Shown here: positions 17,541 through 28,423 of the stretch, piece by piece
How the letters are laid out: the number at the start of each line of letters is the position of its first letter
Numbering within the stretch: position 1 is the stretch's first letter
Assembly: GCF_004355005.1 (NCBI RefSeq)
Contig: NZ_SMSJ01000020.1
Coordinates: 27,102 to 91,101, forward strand
DNA: 64,000 bases
Reading direction: 5' to 3'
DNA from: Dankookia rubra
Lineage (GTDB): Bacteria; Pseudomonadota; Alphaproteobacteria; Acetobacterales; Acetobacteraceae
The notes under the pieces: generated by a model
What the model saw: the letters and a program-made list of their open reading frames with translations, nothing else
Told to the model about the DNA's origin: nothing
Databases searched by the model: none
Program-made: the position numbers and the translations under genes

Positions 17541-18245
17541 CTACAGACCGGGCCGCGCCGGCTCCGAGGCGGGCTGCCGCTTTCGCAGCATGAAGGCCGC
17601 CACCACGCCGACCAGCGCCGCCGCCAGCCCGAACCAGGTGATGGCATAACCGAGATGCGGGTTGTTCGGCCGCGGCAGGGTGGTGGGCGCCGCCGGCAGC
17701 GTGGCGGGCGGCGTGCCGGGCGGCGACAGCGCCACCAAGCCGAAGGGGGCGGGCGGCGACAAGCCGAGCGCCGCGCCGATCGCCGCGGTATCGAGAATGT
17801 AGAAGCGCCGTCCGGCCGGATCGTCCTTCGGGCTGTTCCAGTCGCGCTCGTCGGGCGGGCGGACATAGCCGGTGACGGAGACCTTGCCCTCAGGCCGGCC
17901 CACCGGCCGGTCGCGCTCGATCGGCACCCATCCGCGATCCACCAGCAGCGGCGGCGCGCCCTCCCGCAGCAGGGGTACCAGCAGGTGGGCGCCAAGGGTG
18001 GTGCCGCGAACCTCAAGGCCCAACAACGCCTCCCGCCCATGGTCGAAGCGACCGGTGGCGACGACCTTGGTGTAAGGGGTGGGCGCGGAGCCGAGCGGCA
18101 CCGGCGGCCCGGCCTCGGAGGCCGTGATGGTCGCCAGCATGTCAGTCTTCCAGACAAGACGTCGTACTTGCCAGATGCCGAGCGCCAGGAGCACGGCCAG
18201 AACCGGCAGGGCAACCAGCACCGGCGCCCAACGCTTGAGGATCAC
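17541..18245 (-). CDS. SURF1 family cytochrome oxidase assembly protein
   Basis: A 234-residue SURF1 protein with one transmembrane helix near the start (about residues 8-26), a periplasmic domain with LVDRGWVPIERDR and GRRFYILDTA, and a second helix near the C-terminus in YAITWFGLAAALVGVVAAF. SURF1 helps insert haem a into subunit I of aa3 oxidases. The start is GTG at 18245, overlapping the DUF983 stop (GTGA), so translation is coupled. Confidence 0.94.
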   Translation of the reverse strand: MILKRWAPVLVALPVLAVLLALGIWQVRRLVWKTDMLATITASEAGPPVPLGSAPTPYTKVVATGRFDHGREALLGLEVRGTTLGAHLLVPLLREGAPPLLVDRGWVPIERDRPVGRPEGKVSVTGYVRPPDERDWNSPKDDPAGRRFYILDTAAIGAALGLSPPAPFGLVALSPPGTPPATLPAAPTTLPRPNNPHLGYAITWFGLAAALVGVVAAFMLRKRQPASEPARPGL

Positions 18246-18607
18246 GGGGCGGGAACACGCAAGCGGTGGCGGTACTGCAGCGCGACCAGCAGCGCCTTGG
18301 CAACGCGCATCACCGCCAGCGACAGCACCAGGATCACCACCGGCCAGACCAGCGCATGCACCCAGAACGAGGGCTGGTATTTGATGTCAACCACCAGCGC
18401 CATGATCACCACCAGCGCGCCGACGATGAAGATGCCGGCCATCGCCGGGCCATCCCCAGAGTCATGAGCCCGAAGGTCGAGGCCGCAGGCCAAGCAGGCC
18501 TCCCGCACCCTCAGCAGCCCGGAAAACAAAGGGCCGCTGCCGCAACGCGGACAGCGGCCCAGCAGTGCGGCCGGCGCCAGGGGCGCCGGTCCGGTGGCAT
18601 CGTCCAT
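18242..18607 (-). CDS. DUF983 membrane protein of the oxidase cluster
   Basis: A 121-residue DUF983 protein. Two Cys pairs (CPRC and CLAC, about residues 19-22 and 38-41) form a zinc-ribbon-like head, followed by two transmembrane helices. Homologs commonly sit between ctaE and SURF1 in Alphaproteobacteria; a role in oxidase biogenesis is inferred from context only. The start overlaps the ctaE stop by one base (TGATG), and the stop overlaps SURF1. Confidence 0.92.
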   Translation of the reverse strand: MDDATGPAPLAPAALLGRCPRCGSGPLFSGLLRVREACLACGLDLRAHDSGDGPAMAGIFIVGALVVIMALVVDIKYQPSFWVHALVWPVVILVLSLAVMRVAKALLVALQYRHRLRVPAP

Positions 18608-19452
18608 CAGTGCTGGGCGATCTCGCCCGCACCGAGGAAGTAGATGCAGACGAAGAGGAACAGCCACACCACGTCGACGAAGTGCCAGTACCAAGCCGCC
18701 GCCTCGAAGCCGAAATGCCGCTGCGGGGTGAAGCCGCCCTTGATCGCGCGGATCAGGCAGACCAGCAGGAAGGTGGTGCCGATGATGACGTGGAAGCCGT
18801 GGAAGCCGGTGGCTAGGAAGAAGACCGAAGGATAGACGCCGCCGGTGAAGTGGAACGGGGCCTCGGCATACTCGATCGCCTGGAAGGTGCTGAAGCTGAT
18901 GCCGAGCAGGACGGTGATCGCCAGGCCGGCGACCAGCCCCTTGCGGTCGCCGTGGAGCAGCGAGTGGTGCGCCCAGGTCACCGTGCAGCCCGACAGCAGC
19001 AGGATCATGGTGTTCAGGAAGGGCAGACCGAAGGGATCGAAGGTCAGCACGCCCTTCGGCGGCCAGACCGCGACCGCGGCACCGGAGACATGTTCCGGGT
19101 AAAGCGCGAAGTGGAAATAGGCCCAGAAGAAGGCGACGAAGAACATGACCTCGGAGGCGATGAACAGGGTCATGCCATAACGCAGGCCGATCCGCACCAC
19201 CGGGGTATGCAGGCCGGGCGTCCGCGACTCGATCAGGACGTCGCGCCACCAGAAGAACATGGTCGCCAGAACGCCGGCGATGCCGAGGTAGAGCATCCAG
19301 TGAATGCCCTCGTGCGCCAGCAGGATGATGCCGAGCACCAAGGCGCCGCCGGCGAAGCTGCCGACGATCGGCCAGGGCGAGGGATCCACCAAGTGGTAGG
19401 GGTGCTTGTGCAGCGGGGCAGGCTCCGCCGCGATCTCAGTGGTGCTGGCCAT
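18607..19452 (-). CDS. ctaE: Cytochrome c oxidase subunit III
   Basis: A 281-residue, seven-helix subunit III of the aa3 oxidase. Characteristic segments are [16 protein letters not shown] at the start, [24 protein letters not shown] (with the conserved Glu/His region) and [17 protein letters not shown] at the end. It stabilises subunit I and the proton uptake path in the inner membrane. It lies 115 bases downstream of ctaG. Confidence 0.97.
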   Translation of the reverse strand: MASTTEIAAEPAPLHKHPYHLVDPSPWPIVGSFAGGALVLGIILLAHEGIHWMLYLGIAGVLATMFFWWRDVLIESRTPGLHTPVVRIGLRYGMTLFIASEVMFFVAFFWAYFHFALYPEHVSGAAVAVWPPKGVLTFDPFGLPFLNTMILLLSGCTVTWAHHSLLHGDRKGLVAGLAITVLLGISFSTFQAIEYAEAPFHFTGGVYPSVFFLATGFHGFHVIIGTTFLLVCLIRAIKGGFTPQRHFGFEAAAWYWHFVDVVWLFLFVCIYFLGAGEIAQH

Positions 19453-19567
19453 GTCTCGTCCTGGTCCGATCTCTCAGGCGAGGCCCCGAAAGGCCCTGTC
19501 GCCGGGTATGCACATCAATCCCGGAAAATCCCGCCCCGATCAAGCCCATGCAGGCCATCCGGGCGGC

Positions 19568-20197
19568 TCATGGGGTGGCCCGCGGCGCGGCGCCGACATG
19601 CGGCCCGGCATTCGCAAGGGCTCCGCTGCGGTCGGCGTCGTCCAGGCTGCGGAAGAAGCTGTAGCTGATGGTGATGGTGTGGATGTCCCGCGTCGCCGGG
19701 TCCTTGGCCATCTGCGGGTCGACCCAAAAGGCGAGCGGCATGTCCACCTGCTGGCCCGGCTCGAGCGTCTGCTGCTCGAAGCAGAAGCAAGCGGTTTTGT
19801 GGAAATACTTGCCCACCGTCGCGGGCGTGACGTTGTAGGTGGCGACGCCGGTCACTGGCGCCACGGCGGTGTTGCTCGCCTGGTAGAAGGCCATGCCCTC
19901 CTCGCCAAGGCGGAGTTGCATCGGTCCCTGGGATGGCGCGAAGCGCCAGGGCAGGCCGGGGGCGGTATTGGCGTTGAAGCGGATGGTCACCACCCGGGCA
20001 GGCATGTCCTTGGCCGCGCCGGGCGCCGCCGGGCCACCGACCTGCACCGTGCCGCCATAGCCAGTGGCGCGGCAGAACATGTCGTAGAGCGGGACGGAGG
20101 CATAGGCGAGCCCCAGCATGCCGCATACGAAGGCGCCGACACCGATCGCGGTGCGGCGGTTGCGGCGTTGCAGGGCTTCGGCGCGGGTCTGTTCCAT
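19568..20197 (-). CDS. ctaG: Cytochrome c oxidase assembly protein CtaG/Cox11
   Basis: A 209-residue Cox11-type copper chaperone with a short cytoplasmic N-terminus, one transmembrane helix (GVGAFVCGMLGLAYASVPLYDMFC) and a periplasmic domain with the Cu(I) motif CFCF in FHKTACFCFEQQTL. It delivers copper to the CuB centre of subunit I. I chose ATG 20197; TTG at 20233, two bases after the upstream stop, is an alternative that adds 12 residues. Neither has a clear ribosome site. Confidence 0.93.
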   Translation of the reverse strand: MEQTRAEALQRRNRRTAIGVGAFVCGMLGLAYASVPLYDMFCRATGYGGTVQVGGPAAPGAAKDMPARVVTIRFNANTAPGLPWRFAPSQGPMQLRLGEEGMAFYQASNTAVAPVTGVATYNVTPATVGKYFHKTACFCFEQQTLEPGQQVDMPLAFWVDPQMAKDPATRDIHTITISYSFFRSLDDADRSGALANAGPHVGAAPRATP

Positions 20198-20235
20198 GGT
20201 GCGGCAGGTGGCGGCCTGGTGGGGATCGGGCAAGG

Positions 20236-20388
20236 TCAGCCGCGCAGCACGCGCGCGGTGCTGATAAAGAAGAACAGGATGACCAGCGCGACCAGCACGC
20301 CGAGCACCGCCCAGTTCTTCTGCCGGCGGCGGCGGTTGAAGGCGGCGCGCTCCTCGGGCGTCATAGAAACCGTCTCGGCCGGGCTCAT
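20236..20388 (-). CDS. Small single-span membrane protein of the oxidase cluster
   Basis: A 50-residue protein: a charged N-terminus (TPEERAAFNRRRRQKN), one transmembrane helix (WAVLGVLVALVILFFFIS) and a short tail. The ATG overlaps the ctaB stop (ATGA), and the stop lies just before ctaG. Short ORFs of this kind occur between ctaB and ctaG in many Alphaproteobacteria, so a role in oxidase assembly or stability is plausible but inferred from position. A second ATG (20364) would give a 42-residue product. Confidence 0.85.
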   Translation of the reverse strand: MSPAETVSMTPEERAAFNRRRRQKNWAVLGVLVALVILFFFISTARVLRG

Positions 20389-21320
20389 CCGAGGATCATC
20401 CGGTCGACGGCCAGCGCGATGAAGAGCAGGCCGAGATAGGAGAGCGAGTAGCGGAAGGCCTTCCGGGCCGGCGCGTCGCCGGTCAAGCTGCGGCCGGCCA
20501 CATCCTGCCGGTCGCGGAACACAAGAACCGCGTGGCGGAGGAATTCGGCGCCCAGCAAGACTGCGGCTGCAGCATAGACCCAGCCGGCGAAGCCCAGCAG
20601 CGTCGGCAGCAGGGTCAGCGGCAGCAGCACCAGCGTATAGATCAGGACCTGCTTCCGGGTTTCCTTCGCACCATGCGTGACGGGCAGCATCGGCACGCCG
20701 ACGCGTTCGTAGTCGGCATGGGCGAAGAGGCTGAGCGCCCAGAAATGCGGCGGCGTCCAGAAGAAGATGATGGCGAAGAGGATGATCGGCTCGAGCGTGA
20801 TGTGGCCGGTCACCGCCGCCCAGCCGATCACCGGCGGGAAGGCCCCAGCGGCGCCGCCGATGACGATGTTCTGGCTGGTCCGGCGCTTCAGCCACATGGT
20901 GTAGACGAAGACGTAGAAGCCGATCGACAGCGCCAGCACCGCGGCGGCGACCCAGTTGGTTGCCAGCCCCATGATGAGGACCGAGGCGGCGGCGAGCGCC
21001 ACGCCATAGGCCAGCGCGGCGCCCGGTTCGATCCGCCCGGCCGGGATGGGCCGGGTGGCCGTGCGCTTCATCCGCGCATCAATGTCGCGGTCGTACCACA
21101 TGTTGATGGCGCCGGCCGCCCCAGCGCCGAGCGCGATGCAGAGCACCGCGGCAACCGCAAGGGCAGGAGCCAGATGGCCCGGGGCCACCATCAGCCCAAC
21201 GATGCCGGTCAGCACTACCAGAGAGATGACCCGCGGCTTCAGCAGCGTCACCCAATCGCGGACTTCGGAAAGGTCCTGCGGGATGCTGTCCGAGGCGGAG
21301 GAGGCGGTCAGGTCGCTCAT
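20385..21320 (-). CDS. ctaB: Protohaem IX farnesyltransferase (haem O synthase)
   Basis: A 311-residue UbiA-family prenyltransferase with about nine transmembrane helices. The Asp-rich motif NMWYDRDIDARMKRT binds Mg-farnesyl diphosphate, and the family marker RPIPAGRI and the loop FFWTPPHFWALSL are present. It converts haem B to haem O, the precursor of haem A. The ATG at 21320 opens SDLTASS; the reading frame extends further but is not coding-like. It follows ctaD by about 100 bases. Confidence 0.96.
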   Translation of the reverse strand: MSDLTASSASDSIPQDLSEVRDWVTLLKPRVISLVVLTGIVGLMVAPGHLAPALAVAAVLCIALGAGAAGAINMWYDRDIDARMKRTATRPIPAGRIEPGAALAYGVALAAASVLIMGLATNWVAAAVLALSIGFYVFVYTMWLKRRTSQNIVIGGAAGAFPPVIGWAAVTGHITLEPIILFAIIFFWTPPHFWALSLFAHADYERVGVPMLPVTHGAKETRKQVLIYTLVLLPLTLLPTLLGFAGWVYAAAAVLLGAEFLRHAVLVFRDRQDVAGRSLTGDAPARKAFRYSLSYLGLLFIALAVDRMILG

Positions 21321-21417
21321 GGTCGCAGATCTGGGTCCTGAATGGACGGAACGCCATGCCCTGCGGCATGGCGTTCCGGTTACGCAGTGCGGGGCGGTCG
21401 GGACCGCCCCGGAAACG

Positions 21418-23046
<1,629 letters not shown>

Positions 23047-23069
23047 TCAAGGTCAGCCGAACCCCGGGG

Positions 23070-23996
23070 CTACCGGGGCAGGGCCGCAAGCTGCTGCGTC
23101 GCCGGGGCCGGCAGCACGGCCACCGGGGCCTCGCCGCTATCGGCCTTGGCATACTTCTTCTGCGCCGAAGCGACCCAGGCCTGGAATTCGGCGGCCGGGA
23201 CTGCCTGGACCTGGATCGGCATGAACCAGTGGTTGGTCCCGCAGATCTGGTTGCACTGACCATAGAAGGTCCCGGCGCGGTCGGCCTTGAACCAAGTCTC
23301 CAGCGTCCGGCCGGGGATGGTGTATTTCTGGACGCCCAGCGAAGGGACGAAGAAGCTGTGAATCACGTCCTGGCCGGTGGTCAGCACGCGAACGGTGGCG
23401 CCTACCGGAATCACAAGCGGCTCGTCCACCGTCAGGTTCCGCAGCTGGTCGGACTTCAGGTCCTCGGTGGGAATCGGCCGGCTGTCGAAGGCGAAGTTGC
23501 CGTTGTCCGGGTAGGCATAGTGCCAGTACCACTGCCGGCCCTGCACGTTGATCGTCAGGTCGGCGTCGCGGGCCCGGTCCTGGTAGTAGATCAGCCGGAA
23601 GGACGGGATGGCGATCACCACCAGGATGAGCACCGGGATCACCGTCCAGGCGATCTCGATCATCGTGTTGTGGCTGGTCCGCGACGGGGTCGGATTGACC
23701 GATTCGCGGTACTTGAAGACCACCCAGCCGAGCAACGCCATGACGAAGGCGGTAATGGCGATGATGATCCACAGCACCAGGGTGTTGAAGTCGTGGACCG
23801 CTTCCTTCACCGGGCCGGCCGCCGGCTGCAGGCCGATGCCCCAGGGCGTCGGCGCACCGAGCGAGCTATGCGTCTCGCCCACCAGCCCGCCGGAGGGCGC
23901 GGCATTCTGCGCCGAGGCCGATCCGATGACAGAGAGTGCAACGAAGAGGCCGGCGTATGCGAGCCCCGATGCCTTAGCGAACAATCGCCCGATCAC
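23070..23996 (-). CDS. ctaC: Cytochrome c oxidase subunit II
   Basis: A 308-residue subunit II with a signal peptide (cleavage near SASAQ), two transmembrane helices and a periplasmic CuA domain. The CuA ligands are in C248-x3-C252-x3-H256-x2-M259 (CNQICGTNHWFM), and the aromatic electron-entry patch is GRQWYWHYAYPDNG. It accepts electrons from cytochrome c. The start is GTG 23996 with GGGAAG seven bases ahead; no ATG fits. It heads the whole cta gene run, so the 182-bp gap before it should hold the cluster promoter. Confidence 0.96.
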   Translation of the reverse strand: MIGRLFAKASGLAYAGLFVALSVIGSASAQNAAPSGGLVGETHSSLGAPTPWGIGLQPAAGPVKEAVHDFNTLVLWIIIAITAFVMALLGWVVFKYRESVNPTPSRTSHNTMIEIAWTVIPVLILVVIAIPSFRLIYYQDRARDADLTINVQGRQWYWHYAYPDNGNFAFDSRPIPTEDLKSDQLRNLTVDEPLVIPVGATVRVLTTGQDVIHSFFVPSLGVQKYTIPGRTLETWFKADRAGTFYGQCNQICGTNHWFMPIQVQAVPAAEFQAWVASAQKKYAKADSGEAPVAVLPAPATQQLAALPR

Positions 23997-24178
23997 ACGT
24001 CGCTTCCCATTCCCGTCCGGGTCGACGACACGCGCCGCCCTATCGCATTCCCGCCGGGCCGCAGGACGGCCCGCACGCCGTGCCACCAGGGGTGGAACGG
24101 ACGCGGCCGGACCATAAGTCCCGGCATCGCACCGCACAAGTGAGGCGCCCCGCCGATGTAGCAAGGGCACGGCTTTTT

Positions 24179-24517
24179 TCAGCCAGCCCCATCGGCCCCG
24201 ACATCGCCCTCGGCATCGACCTCGGCCACGTGGTCGACCATGTCCGACAGCATCGACCGGATATGCTCGTCCTGCACCGCATAGAAGACCTGCCGGCCGC
24301 GCCGGTCCGCCTGCAGCAGCCGTGCCGCGCGCAGCAGCCGCAGGTGGTGGGAGACCAGCGAGGCCGAGATGCCCAGGCGCTCCGCCATCTCCCCCACGGC
24401 CGCCGCGTGGTCGAGACAGGCGAGGATGATCTTCAGCCGCGTCGGGTCGCTCATCAGCCGGAACATCTCCGCCAGTTCGACCACCTGATCGTCGCCGATC
24501 CTCACCCGTCCGCGCAT
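24179..24517 (-). CDS. ArsR/SmtB family regulator with alpha5 zinc-type sensor motif
   Basis: A 112-residue winged-helix repressor. The helix-turn-helix is in ERLGISASLVSHHLRLLRAA. There is no alpha3 Cys motif, but the C-terminal helix carries D83-x-H85-x10-H96-x2-E99, the same spacing as the alpha5 zinc/cobalt site of SmtB. The protein probably represses the divergent Nramp gene, since only 178 bp separate their starts. ArsR proteins normally release DNA when metal binds. The ATG follows CAGGATGCAGCGACG. The N-terminal side of the reading frame is open further, but without coding character. Confidence 0.9.
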   Translation of the reverse strand: MRGRVRIGDDQVVELAEMFRLMSDPTRLKIILACLDHAAAVGEMAERLGISASLVSHHLRLLRAARLLQADRRGRQVFYAVQDEHIRSMLSDMVDHVAEVDAEGDVGADGAG

Positions 24518-24652
24518 CGTCGCTGCATCCTGTTCCCGGCCCGGCCACACTTGCGCGCCGCCGAGCCCGACCACAAGCGGGCCTTGACAGGACGGGGCCT
24601 CGGGGGCACCTCCGGAGTGACGTTTAACCCGCTGAAAAACAAGGGCCATTCT

Positions 24653-24670
24653 AACAGTTGAAGACCTGTT
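24653..24670 (+). promoter_or_regulatory. Inverted repeat between arsR and the Nramp gene
   Basis: AACAG and CTGTT form 5-bp arms around an 8-base spacer in the divergent promoter region, 25 bases before the Nramp ATG. Position and symmetry fit an operator for the adjacent winged-helix regulator, but the arms are short and do not clearly match the published SmtB-type 12-2-12 consensus. Confidence 0.35.
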
Positions 24671-24695
24671 CAGCCATGCCGAACGACAGCGCCGC

Positions 24696-26057
24696 ATGCT
24701 GACCCGGCCGGACCAGGCCGCGGACCCGGCCGAGGCGGCGGCTTCGCCCATGGGCCCTTTGCCCGAGGGGCGCAGCCTGCCGGAGATGCACCGCAGCGTG
24801 GTGATCCCGAATGCCGCGGGATGGCTGCGCCGGCTCATGGCCTTCATTGGCCCGGGCTACCTGGTCGCGGTCGGCTACATGGACCCGGGCAACTGGGCGA
24901 CCGCCCTCGCCGGCGGATCGGCCTTCGGGTACACGCTGCTCAGCGTCGCGCTGCTGTCCTCGCTCATGGCGATGCTGCTGCAGGCGCTCTGCGCCCGGAT
25001 CGGTATCGCCACGGGGCGGGACCTCGCCCAGCTCTGCCGCGACCGCTTTCCCCGCCCGGTCAACCTGGCACTCTGGGCGCTGGCGGAGATCGCCATTTGT
25101 GCCACTGACTTGGCCGAGCTGATCGGCACCGCCATCGCGCTGCAGCTGCTGTTCGGCATCCCGCTGCTGGCCGGCGTGCTCCTGACCGCGCTCGACGCGC
25201 TGCTCATTCTCTGGCTGCAGCACCGCGGAGTGCGATGGCTGGAAGCCCTGGTGGCCGGGCTCATCTTCCTGGTCTTCGGCTGCTTCGGCATCCAACTGGT
25301 CTGGGCGCAGCCCGACTGGGCCGCGGTGCTGAACGGCTATCTTCCCAGCGCCTCGATCGTCACCGACCAGCAGCAGCTCTACATCGCCATCGGCATTCTC
25401 GGCGCCACGGTGATGCCGCACAACCTCTACCTTCATACCGCCGTGGTGCAGTCCCGGGCTTACGGGAACGGCGGTGCGGCGAAGCGGGAGGCGATCCGCT
25501 TCGCCACGATCGACAGCTCCGCGGCGCTCTGCCTCGCCCTCCTGGTCAATTCCGCCATCCTGATCACCGCCGCCGCGGTCTTCCATGCCGGCGGGCGAAC
25601 AGAAGTCGCCGAGATCCAGGAGGCTTACGAGCTGCTGACGCCGATGGTCGGCACAGCCGCCGCGGCGACGCTGTTTGCCGTGGCGCTGCTGGCCTGCGGG
25701 CTCAACGCCACGGTGACGGCGACGCTGGCCGGCCAAGTGGTAATGGAAGGTTTCCTCGGCCTGCGCCTGCCGGCGGTGGTCCGCCGATTGGTCACCCGGC
25801 TGGTGGCGATCGTGCCGGCGGTGATCGTGACCTGGTCCTACGGCACTTCCGGCACCGCGCAGCTGCTGATCCTGTCGCAGGTGGTGCTCTGCCTGCAGCT
25901 GCCCTTCGCGGTGATCCCGCTGATGCTCTTTGCCTCGGACCGGACGCGGCTCGGACCCCTGGTCGCGCCACGCTGGCAGCTGGTGCTGGGCTGGGCGACC
26001 ACGATGGTCATCGTGGCGATGAACCTCAAGCTGCTATGGGACGTGGTGGCGGGTTGA
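24696..26057 (+). CDS. mntH: Nramp family divalent metal:proton symporter
   Basis: A 453-residue Nramp transporter with about 11 helices. The metal-binding motifs are D63-P-G-N in [14 protein letters not shown] (helix 1) and [10 protein letters not shown] (helix 6). It should import Mn(II), and possibly Fe(II), with protons. The N-terminus (about 45 residues before the first helix) is long and Pro/Ala-rich. The ATG at 24696 is the first in frame; an ATG at 24750 would shorten the tail. It is divergent from the ArsR regulator, which suggests metal-responsive control. Confidence 0.94.
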   Translation: MLTRPDQAADPAEAAASPMGPLPEGRSLPEMHRSVVIPNAAGWLRRLMAFIGPGYLVAVGYMDPGNWATALAGGSAFGYTLLSVALLSSLMAMLLQALCARIGIATGRDLAQLCRDRFPRPVNLALWALAEIAICATDLAELIGTAIALQLLFGIPLLAGVLLTALDALLILWLQHRGVRWLEALVAGLIFLVFGCFGIQLVWAQPDWAAVLNGYLPSASIVTDQQQLYIAIGILGATVMPHNLYLHTAVVQSRAYGNGGAAKREAIRFATIDSSAALCLALLVNSAILITAAAVFHAGGRTEVAEIQEAYELLTPMVGTAAAATLFAVALLACGLNATVTATLAGQVVMEGFLGLRLPAVVRRLVTRLVAIVPAVIVTWSYGTSGTAQLLILSQVVLCLQLPFAVIPLMLFASDRTRLGPLVAPRWQLVLGWATTMVIVAMNLKLLWDVVAG

Positions 26058-26089
26058 CGGACCGGGGCCGGCGGGCAGAGACCGCCGGC

Positions 26090-26758
26090 ATGCGCGCTGC
26101 CCTCACCGGCCTCCTGCTCCTCCTCGGCCTAGCCGCGACGGCGCGCGCGGAAGGCCCGGACGACCCATGGACTGCCTGCCGCCGCGCCATCCTGGCGGCA
26201 GAACCCCGCTCCGGCCTGCCGCCCGGCCTGTTGCTCGCCATTGCCCTGGTCGAGAGCGGCCGCAGCGACCCGCGCAGCGGCCGGTTTGAGCCCTGGCCCT
26301 GGTCGCTGAACGTCGAAGGCGAGGGCCGCACCCCGCCGAGCCGGGCCGCCGCGGCGGCGGAGGTGGCGGCGCTGCAGGCCGAAGGGCGACATTCGATCGA
26401 TATCGGCTGCATGCAGGTGAACCTGCTGTACCATCCGGGGGCTTTCCCGGACGTCCCCACCGGCCTGCGGCCAGAGGCGAATATCCGTTATGCCATCACC
26501 TTCCTGAAATCGCTGCACGGCCGCTTCGGCAATTGGGCCGAGGCCATCGCCAACTATCATTCCGCTGATGCGGAGCGCGGCGCCAACTACCATCGCCGCG
26601 TGATGCTCGCCCGGCTCGGTGCGGCCTGGGCCGCCGGCGGGGGGACGGTGCCGATCGCCGCTGCCGCCGGACTCTGCGCACCGGGGCTGCGGCCGGTGCT
26701 GAAGATCAAGCCGCGCGCGCCGCGGCCTTCGCTCGGCTGCCGGAAAGCCAGCCGTTAG
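26090..26758 (+). CDS. Exported SLT-domain transglycosylase-like protein
   Basis: A 222-residue protein with a signal peptide (cleavage near ARAE, residue 21) and a lysozyme-like SLT fold. The likely catalytic Glu is E55 in LLLAIALVESGRSDP, and the GCMQVN and EAIANYHSA segments match the family. It should cleave peptidoglycan glycan strands, perhaps for insertion of an envelope machine, but no secretion genes are adjacent. The start is ATG 26090, 33 bases after the Nramp stop. The tail (KIKPRAPRPSLGCRKASR) is basic. Confidence 0.88.
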   Translation: MRAALTGLLLLLGLAATARAEGPDDPWTACRRAILAAEPRSGLPPGLLLAIALVESGRSDPRSGRFEPWPWSLNVEGEGRTPPSRAAAAAEVAALQAEGRHSIDIGCMQVNLLYHPGAFPDVPTGLRPEANIRYAITFLKSLHGRFGNWAEAIANYHSADAERGANYHRRVMLARLGAAWAAGGGTVPIAAAAGLCAPGLRPVLKIKPRAPRPSLGCRKASR

Positions 26759-26811
26759 CACGCATCACCGCAGGGCCGGACTCCGCAAGCACTGGGCCGG
26801 AGCGGCCCAGG

Positions 26812-27450
26812 TCAGGCCGGCTGAGGTACCCGCACCAGGGTGAACAAGCCGAAGGGCGGGCATGACACGATTTCTGCCGCCATCTGCGGATCTTCCAGCA
26901 GATCGCCGAGCACGAAATCCGGGTGCCAGCCGAGCACACGGGACAGCGGAGCCAGCGTCCGTTCCGCCCACCACCGCAGGCCGCCTTGAGCGGCGAAATG
27001 GTTGACGAACAGCAGCTGGCCGCCCGGCCGTACCACCCGGCGCATCTCCCGCACCAGGCGGCGCGCATCGGGCACCACGGTGGCGGTGAACATCGCCACC
27101 GCAATGTCGAAACTGTCATCGGCGAAGGCCATGGATTCGGCATCCATCTCCGCCAGGCCGACCACGTTGCGGAGCCGTCGCGTGGCCACGCGCTCCTTCG
27201 CCCGGAGCAGCATGTCGCGCGACAGATCAATGCCGACAACGCGCTTGCGCGGGTCATACAGCGGCAAGGCAAGCCCGGTACCGACACCTACCTCAAGCAC
27301 CCGCGTGCCCGGCAAGCCATTGACCGCGGCCACTGCGCGGCGCCGACCAGGGCCGGAGACGGAGCCGAATACCTCGTCATAGACGCCCGCCCAGCGGCGG
27401 TAGGCCTCCCGCACGGAATCGGCGTCGAGCGCCGCACGGGGGTGGCCCAT
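26812..27450 (-). CDS. pmtA: Phosphatidylethanolamine N-methyltransferase-like protein (PmtA type)
   Basis: A 212-residue soluble class I methyltransferase. The SAM motif I is VLEVGVGTGLALPLY, then VVGIDLS and the motif III-like VRPGGQLLFVNHF; AVAMFTATVVPDA is typical of bacterial PmtA. It should methylate phosphatidylethanolamine three times to phosphatidylcholine. Related methyltransferases with other lipid-like acceptors are possible, so the symbol is provisional. It starts at ATG 27450 and is followed convergently by the transglycosylase gene. Confidence 0.82.
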   Translation of the reverse strand: MGHPRAALDADSVREAYRRWAGVYDEVFGSVSGPGRRRAVAAVNGLPGTRVLEVGVGTGLALPLYDPRKRVVGIDLSRDMLLRAKERVATRRLRNVVGLAEMDAESMAFADDSFDIAVAMFTATVVPDARRLVREMRRVVRPGGQLLFVNHFAAQGGLRWWAERTLAPLSRVLGWHPDFVLGDLLEDPQMAAEIVSCPPFGLFTLVRVPQPA

Positions 27451-27553
27451 CCGGGCGTCCTGGAGCAGCCTCGCCTCGCGAATGGGTTTGGACCTTTTGT
27501 AAATACCGGGAGTTCACGGGCTAGACCACCAGCGGCGGCAAGGCAAGGGCCGA

Positions 27554-28423
27554 TCAGGCGCGCGCCGGCCGATCCGGAAGCGCCACCAGCACCCCGCCGA
27601 GAGCGATGACAGCGGCGCCGGCCAGCGTCGTCAGGTCCGGCCAATCAGCGAAGACAAGCACGCCGGCCACCGTCGCCCAGATCAACTGGGTATAGGACAT
27701 CGGCGCCAGCAGGCTGGCGGGTGCCCGGGAGAATGCCAGCACCAGCAGCCCATGCCCGACCCCACCGAGCAGGCCGAGCCCGATCAGCATCGCCCATTCC
27801 GGCGCGGTCGGCGGGATCCAGACAAAGGGCTGCACCAGGCTGGCGACGACCGCGCCGGCGAAGCCGGTATGCAGGATGGTGGTGCGGGGGTCGTCGATCG
27901 CCGCCAGCTTGCGGGTCAGGATCGAGTAGACCGCGAACATCGCCGCGGTACCGAGCGGCAGGATGGCGGCCCAATGCACCGGCTCTCCGCCGGTCAGGAA
28001 GGGCGGCCGCAGCGCCACCAGTACGCCGAGGAAGCCGATGCCGACGCCCGTCCAGCGGCGCGGCCCGACCCGTTCCTTCAGCCAGAGCGCTGCCAGGGCG
28101 ACGGTGAACAAGGGCGAGGCGAAGCCGATCGCGGTGCAGTCGGTGAGCGGCAGGTGCACCAGGGCGGAGGAGAACATCAGGTTGCTGCCGGCCAGCAGCA
28201 GGCTGCGGACGGCTTGTAGCCCGGGTGTCTTTGACCGCCAGGGCAGCCGGCCGGTGACCAGGCGGAAGAAGGCCGCGGCGGCGATCAGACTGAAGAAGAA
28301 GCGCGCCCACATCAGCTGCGGCACGGCGAAATGCGCCGTCAGCAGCTTCAGCATGGTGTCCATGCAGACGAAGACGGCAAGGGCGGTGAGTTGCAGCGCG
28401 ACGCCAGCGAGCCGGCCGGTCAT
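27554..28423 (-). CDS. EamA/DMT family transporter
   Basis: A 289-residue transporter with two EamA repeats of about five helices each. GALLLQ-like segments are absent, but LKERVGPRRWTGVGIGFLGVLV ends the first repeat and SYTQLIWATVAGVLVFADWPD lies in the second, both typical of RhaT/EamA exporters. The start motif MDTMLKLLTAHFAVPQLMWARFF is common in S-adenosylmethionine uptake and riboflavin-type relatives. The substrate cannot be read from sequence. It lies between the pmtA-like gene and gcrA, all on the same strand. Confidence 0.9.
   Translation of the reverse strand: MTGRLAGVALQLTALAVFVCMDTMLKLLTAHFAVPQLMWARFFFSLIAAAAFFRLVTGRLPWRSKTPGLQAVRSLLLAGSNLMFSSALVHLPLTDCTAIGFASPLFTVALAALWLKERVGPRRWTGVGIGFLGVLVALRPPFLTGGEPVHWAAILPLGTAAMFAVYSILTRKLAAIDDPRTTILHTGFAGAVVASLVQPFVWIPPTAPEWAMLIGLGLLGGVGHGLLVLAFSRAPASLLAPMSYTQLIWATVAGVLVFADWPDLTTLAGAAVIALGGVLVALPDRPARA

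Noticed and set aside
23997-24548. N-terminal extension of ctaC beyond the GTG at 23996
   Set aside because: The extra residues are low-complexity, overlap the ArsR gene, and precede a normal signal peptide that starts at the GTG.
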